Shown here one piece after another: positions 8,202 to 10,227 of a DNA stretch of 10,227 bases (its first letter is position 1; each line of letters begins with the position of its first letter). The notes under the pieces are model-generated. The model ran no database searches and had not been told where the DNA came from. It saw only the letters and a program-made list of their open reading frames with translations. The stretch comes from Allomyces macrogynus ATCC 38327. Taxonomy: Eukaryota; Blastocladiomycota; Blastocladiomycetes; Blastocladiales; Blastocladiaceae. A program made the position numbers and the translations under genes. The DNA lies in assembly GCA_000151295.1 (NCBI GenBank), contig GG745351.1:107898-118124 (forward strand), given 5' to 3'.

Positions 8202-8499
8202 AAACAGGTCGGCCAAGCCTGTGTGCGTCCTTGTCATCAAAACATGGAATACGTTGTTGTGTTTGACATCAGAATATGCTATTGGTCCAATCCTTTTCTT
8301 GAGCGTCGGCGTTTCCATTTGCCCGGGCCGGTTGTCACAACGGGTGAGAGGTTGCGGGCCCTGACGAGTGATATAGAGTCGGTGGGGCATTTGCATCTCT
8401 GCGTTTGTCTACGGTGGCTCACGGCCAGCATCATGGTCCATCAAACAACAACCAAAAAAAAAGATTCAAAAAGATTCCATTTCCTGCACACACTCCGCA
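8202..8499. other. Convergent intergenic region with A-rich repeat
   Basis: Between the tail of the plus-strand orphan gene and the end of the minus-strand chitin-binding gene. It is less GC-rich than the genes and has several TG/GT-rich runs of the kind found near cleavage sites. Around 8450-8480 there is an A9 run and a tandem AAAAAGATTC-like pair. No AATAAA was found for either gene. Confidence 0.5.
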
Positions 8500-10227
8500 C
8501 TATCGAAACGCGCGAATATCGTCGCTGCTCGACGACGACGCCGACGTATGGCTCTCCCTGCTGATCACACGCGCCATCCACGACGCTCCCCTAGCCGGCC
8601 TTCCCGCGCCGAGTGGCGGCGTTGGCGGCGGTGGAGTCGGCGACTCGGCCCGCGCAATTTCCGGCAGCAGCGGCGCGAGCGTCGGTGATCGGCCGAGCAC
8701 CGCTACGGCGGGTTCCGGGCGCATCGTGGTGGGTAGCGGCGCGAGCGGCGGGACAGCGTCGTTGAGCGGCGTCCAGCCTCGGTGGTTGGCATGGCCGTGT
8801 TTTCCGGGACCGGTGGCAGGCCAAAGCGCGAGTTTGGTGTCGCGCACGAGTGACGGCACGCGCGCAGGTGCGGGCATTCGGCAGGCCGAGTGCAGCCTTG
8901 GTGTCTCGTACGATTGATGGGACGCGGGCGACGGGCGGCGTTTCGGGACGAGCGGGTGGGAGACCTAGCGCGGCCTTGGTGTCGCGGATCAAGGAAGGAA
9001 CGCGAGTTGGGGTCGATGAGGCGCCCGCGGGCGGTAAGCCCAGGACGGCCTTGGTTTCCCGAACTAGCGACGGCACGCGCGCCGGGGTCGACGAGCTCGC
9101 GGCGGGCGGTAAACCGAGCACGGCCTTGGTATCGCGCACAAGCGACGGCACGCGCGACGGCGGGTCCGATGCGGGTGGTGGTGGCACGTCGTCCGAGTAG
9201 GCCGGTGGTGCCGTCGACGTCGAAACGACGCTCGGCGTCGGTGGTGGGGCCCATGGCCAGACAAGCTGGGTCCACGACCACCGCGTTATGGGCGCAGTGG
9301 CCGCGAGCGGCACGTGCGGTCGGCTCGGGTCGGCCGATGACGCGTCGGTCACGGACGTGACGGTACTCGCACCATCGACGGTACTCGACAAGTCATCGAG
9401 TTCCTTGTCGGCCTCGGCAAGCGCCTTTTTCTGCTGCTGGTGGTACTTGTACCGCATCACGAGCACGGCGCCGACGGCGACCATGGCAATGGCGGCGGTC
9501 GAGAGGCCGCCCGAGACGGAGAATGACGAGGCCCTCGTGGCCGACGCCGACACGACGGCCGCGGGCGCGCCGATCCCACCCACGTCGGGCGGGACCACCT
9601 CGTCGATCCCGCCATTGTGGTGCTCCTGCACCTTCATATGGGCCTTTTGCACATCATACAGCGGGTACAAGACCGGGCACGTCGGTGCCGCACACAGCGC
9701 GGCCGTCCAGTTGCGCCAGTCGCCCTGCGCGTGCCGGTTACAATACAAACTCGGCGGCTTGCCCTGTAGGAGAGCCTCGATGCCGAGTTCGTAGTACTTG
9801 CCGTCGGCGTTGGCCGGTCGGGCCGCAAAAAGCCGAACGGCGGAGCAGCACTACATCAGAAGATAAAGTGGCGTCAGCTCCTTGATGCAAAGAAGGGGTG
9901 GCATCCAGCAGCGACAAATGCATGCGCACCTGGCCGAGTGCGCATGTCGCATTGGGCGCGCGCGTGCCGCACGGGTAGGGTCCCTTGGTCGGGTCGGTCG
10001 CGTCCTGGCCGACGTTCGGCATCGGGAGTCCTTGCGCGCTGCAGGCCAGGCCGTCAAAGGCGTCGTTGCGCGGGCCCAGGGTCGCGGCGATAGCAACACG
10101 CGGCATCGGCGCCGTGTCCGGGGTGGGCGCCGTGCCCGGGGTGGGTGTCGGGTCCGGGATGGCGACCATGGTGGTGGGAAACGGGCCAGATGATCGGATC
10201 GGCGCCGGGGATGCGGACGTTGGTGAA
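8500..10227 (-). CDS. Chitin-binding single-pass membrane protein with cytoplasmic repeats (5' partial)
   Basis: The gene enters from the right edge and ends at the stop 8502-8500, with one intron (9851-9929, GTGCGC...TGTAG, CTGAC branch-like site, phase 0). The ectodomain begins FTNVRIPGADPIIWP, then a Pro/Thr-rich stretch and PCGTRAPNATCALGQ joined across the intron to CCSA. This gives CG-x7-C-x4-CCS, the cysteine spacing of hevein-type (CBM18) chitin-binding modules; the expected FCGPTG is present in another frame at 9812-9840. Then come NADGKYYELGIEALLQGK and YCNRHAQGDWRNWTAALC with NAT and NWT glycosylation sequons. A single TM (LSTAAIAMVAVGAVLVM, about 9450-9505) is followed by basic RYKYHQQQKK. 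The cytoplasmic tail has a PPAY motif (9197-9208) and five RVPSLVRDTK repeats, and ends SSSSDDIRAF. Frame changes occur near 10180, 9810-9840, 8880 and 8843. Role by inference: sensing or anchoring to the chitin wall. Confidence 0.65.
8809..9157 (-). repeat. Five tandem RVPSLVRDTK repeats in the cytoplasmic tail
   Basis: The copies start (Arg codon) at 9154, 9079, 9004, 8926 and 8862 and read RVPSLVRDTKAVLGLPPA, RVPSLVRETKAVLGLPPA, RVPSLIRDTKAALGLPPA, RVPSIVRDTKAALGLPNA and RVPSLVRDTKLAL. Spacings are 75, 75, 78 and 64 nt. The first three are whole codons. The last is not, which exposes a one-base shift near 8880. The linkers are short and rich in Pro, Ser, Thr and Ala. Confidence 0.9.

Noticed and set aside
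8591..8877. The uninterrupted minus-strand frame as the true C-terminus of the chitin-binding protein
   Set aside because: It loses the fifth repeat and turns Arg/Ala/Thr-rich, while the other frame continues the repeat and ends in a natural Ser/Asp tail at 8500.
8405..9360. Long plus-strand open frames with Gly/Thr/Ser-rich repeats
   Set aside because: They are the antisense of the RVPSLVRDTK repeat region; the minus-strand reading has the transmembrane helix, motifs and splice sites.

Overview
The window reads as nuclear DNA of a GC-rich, intron-bearing eukaryote. The genes have short GT-AG introns (61-92 bp, one of 392 bp), codon third positions rich in G and C, and one AATAAA signal. A motile-cilium protein (CFAP210), a hevein-like chitin-recognition module and a GT31-like glycosyltransferase occur together, which fits a zoosporic (flagellated) fungus such as a blastocladiomycete or chytrid. 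That placement is an inference. Nothing bacterial, viral, CRISPR-like or transposon-like was seen.

Layout. (1) 1-252, minus: start of a small protein with an Sm/LSM-like signature, cut by the window edge. (2) 619-2029, minus: type II membrane glycosyltransferase of GT31-like organisation, three exons. (3) 2030-2432: divergent promoter region shared with the next gene. (4) 2433-3228, plus: cytosolic 60S acidic ribosomal protein P2, three exons, complete and clean. (5) 3229-4481: long intergenic stretch with no convincing gene. (6) 4482-6605, plus: CFAP210/CCDC173-like ciliary microtubule inner protein, six exons. (7) 6836-7560, plus: broken membrane-protein fragment with an ABCC-like linker. 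(8) 7791-8201, plus: short orphan protein behind a TATA box. (9) 8500-10227, minus: chitin-binding single-pass membrane protein whose cytoplasmic tail carries five copies of an RVPSLVRDTK repeat, cut by the right edge.

The genes do not form an operon or an obvious pathway. P2 is housekeeping, CFAP210 is axonemal, and the glycosyltransferase and chitin-binding protein belong to the secretory or cell-surface system.

Most genes other than P2 show single-base frame changes, often in paired, compensating form. They show up as abrupt switches of good coding sense between frames, and in one gene as a break in the repeat register. Uncorrected sequencing indels are the simplest explanation. Automatic translations of the window will therefore contain wrong segments, and apparent pseudogenes should be judged with care.
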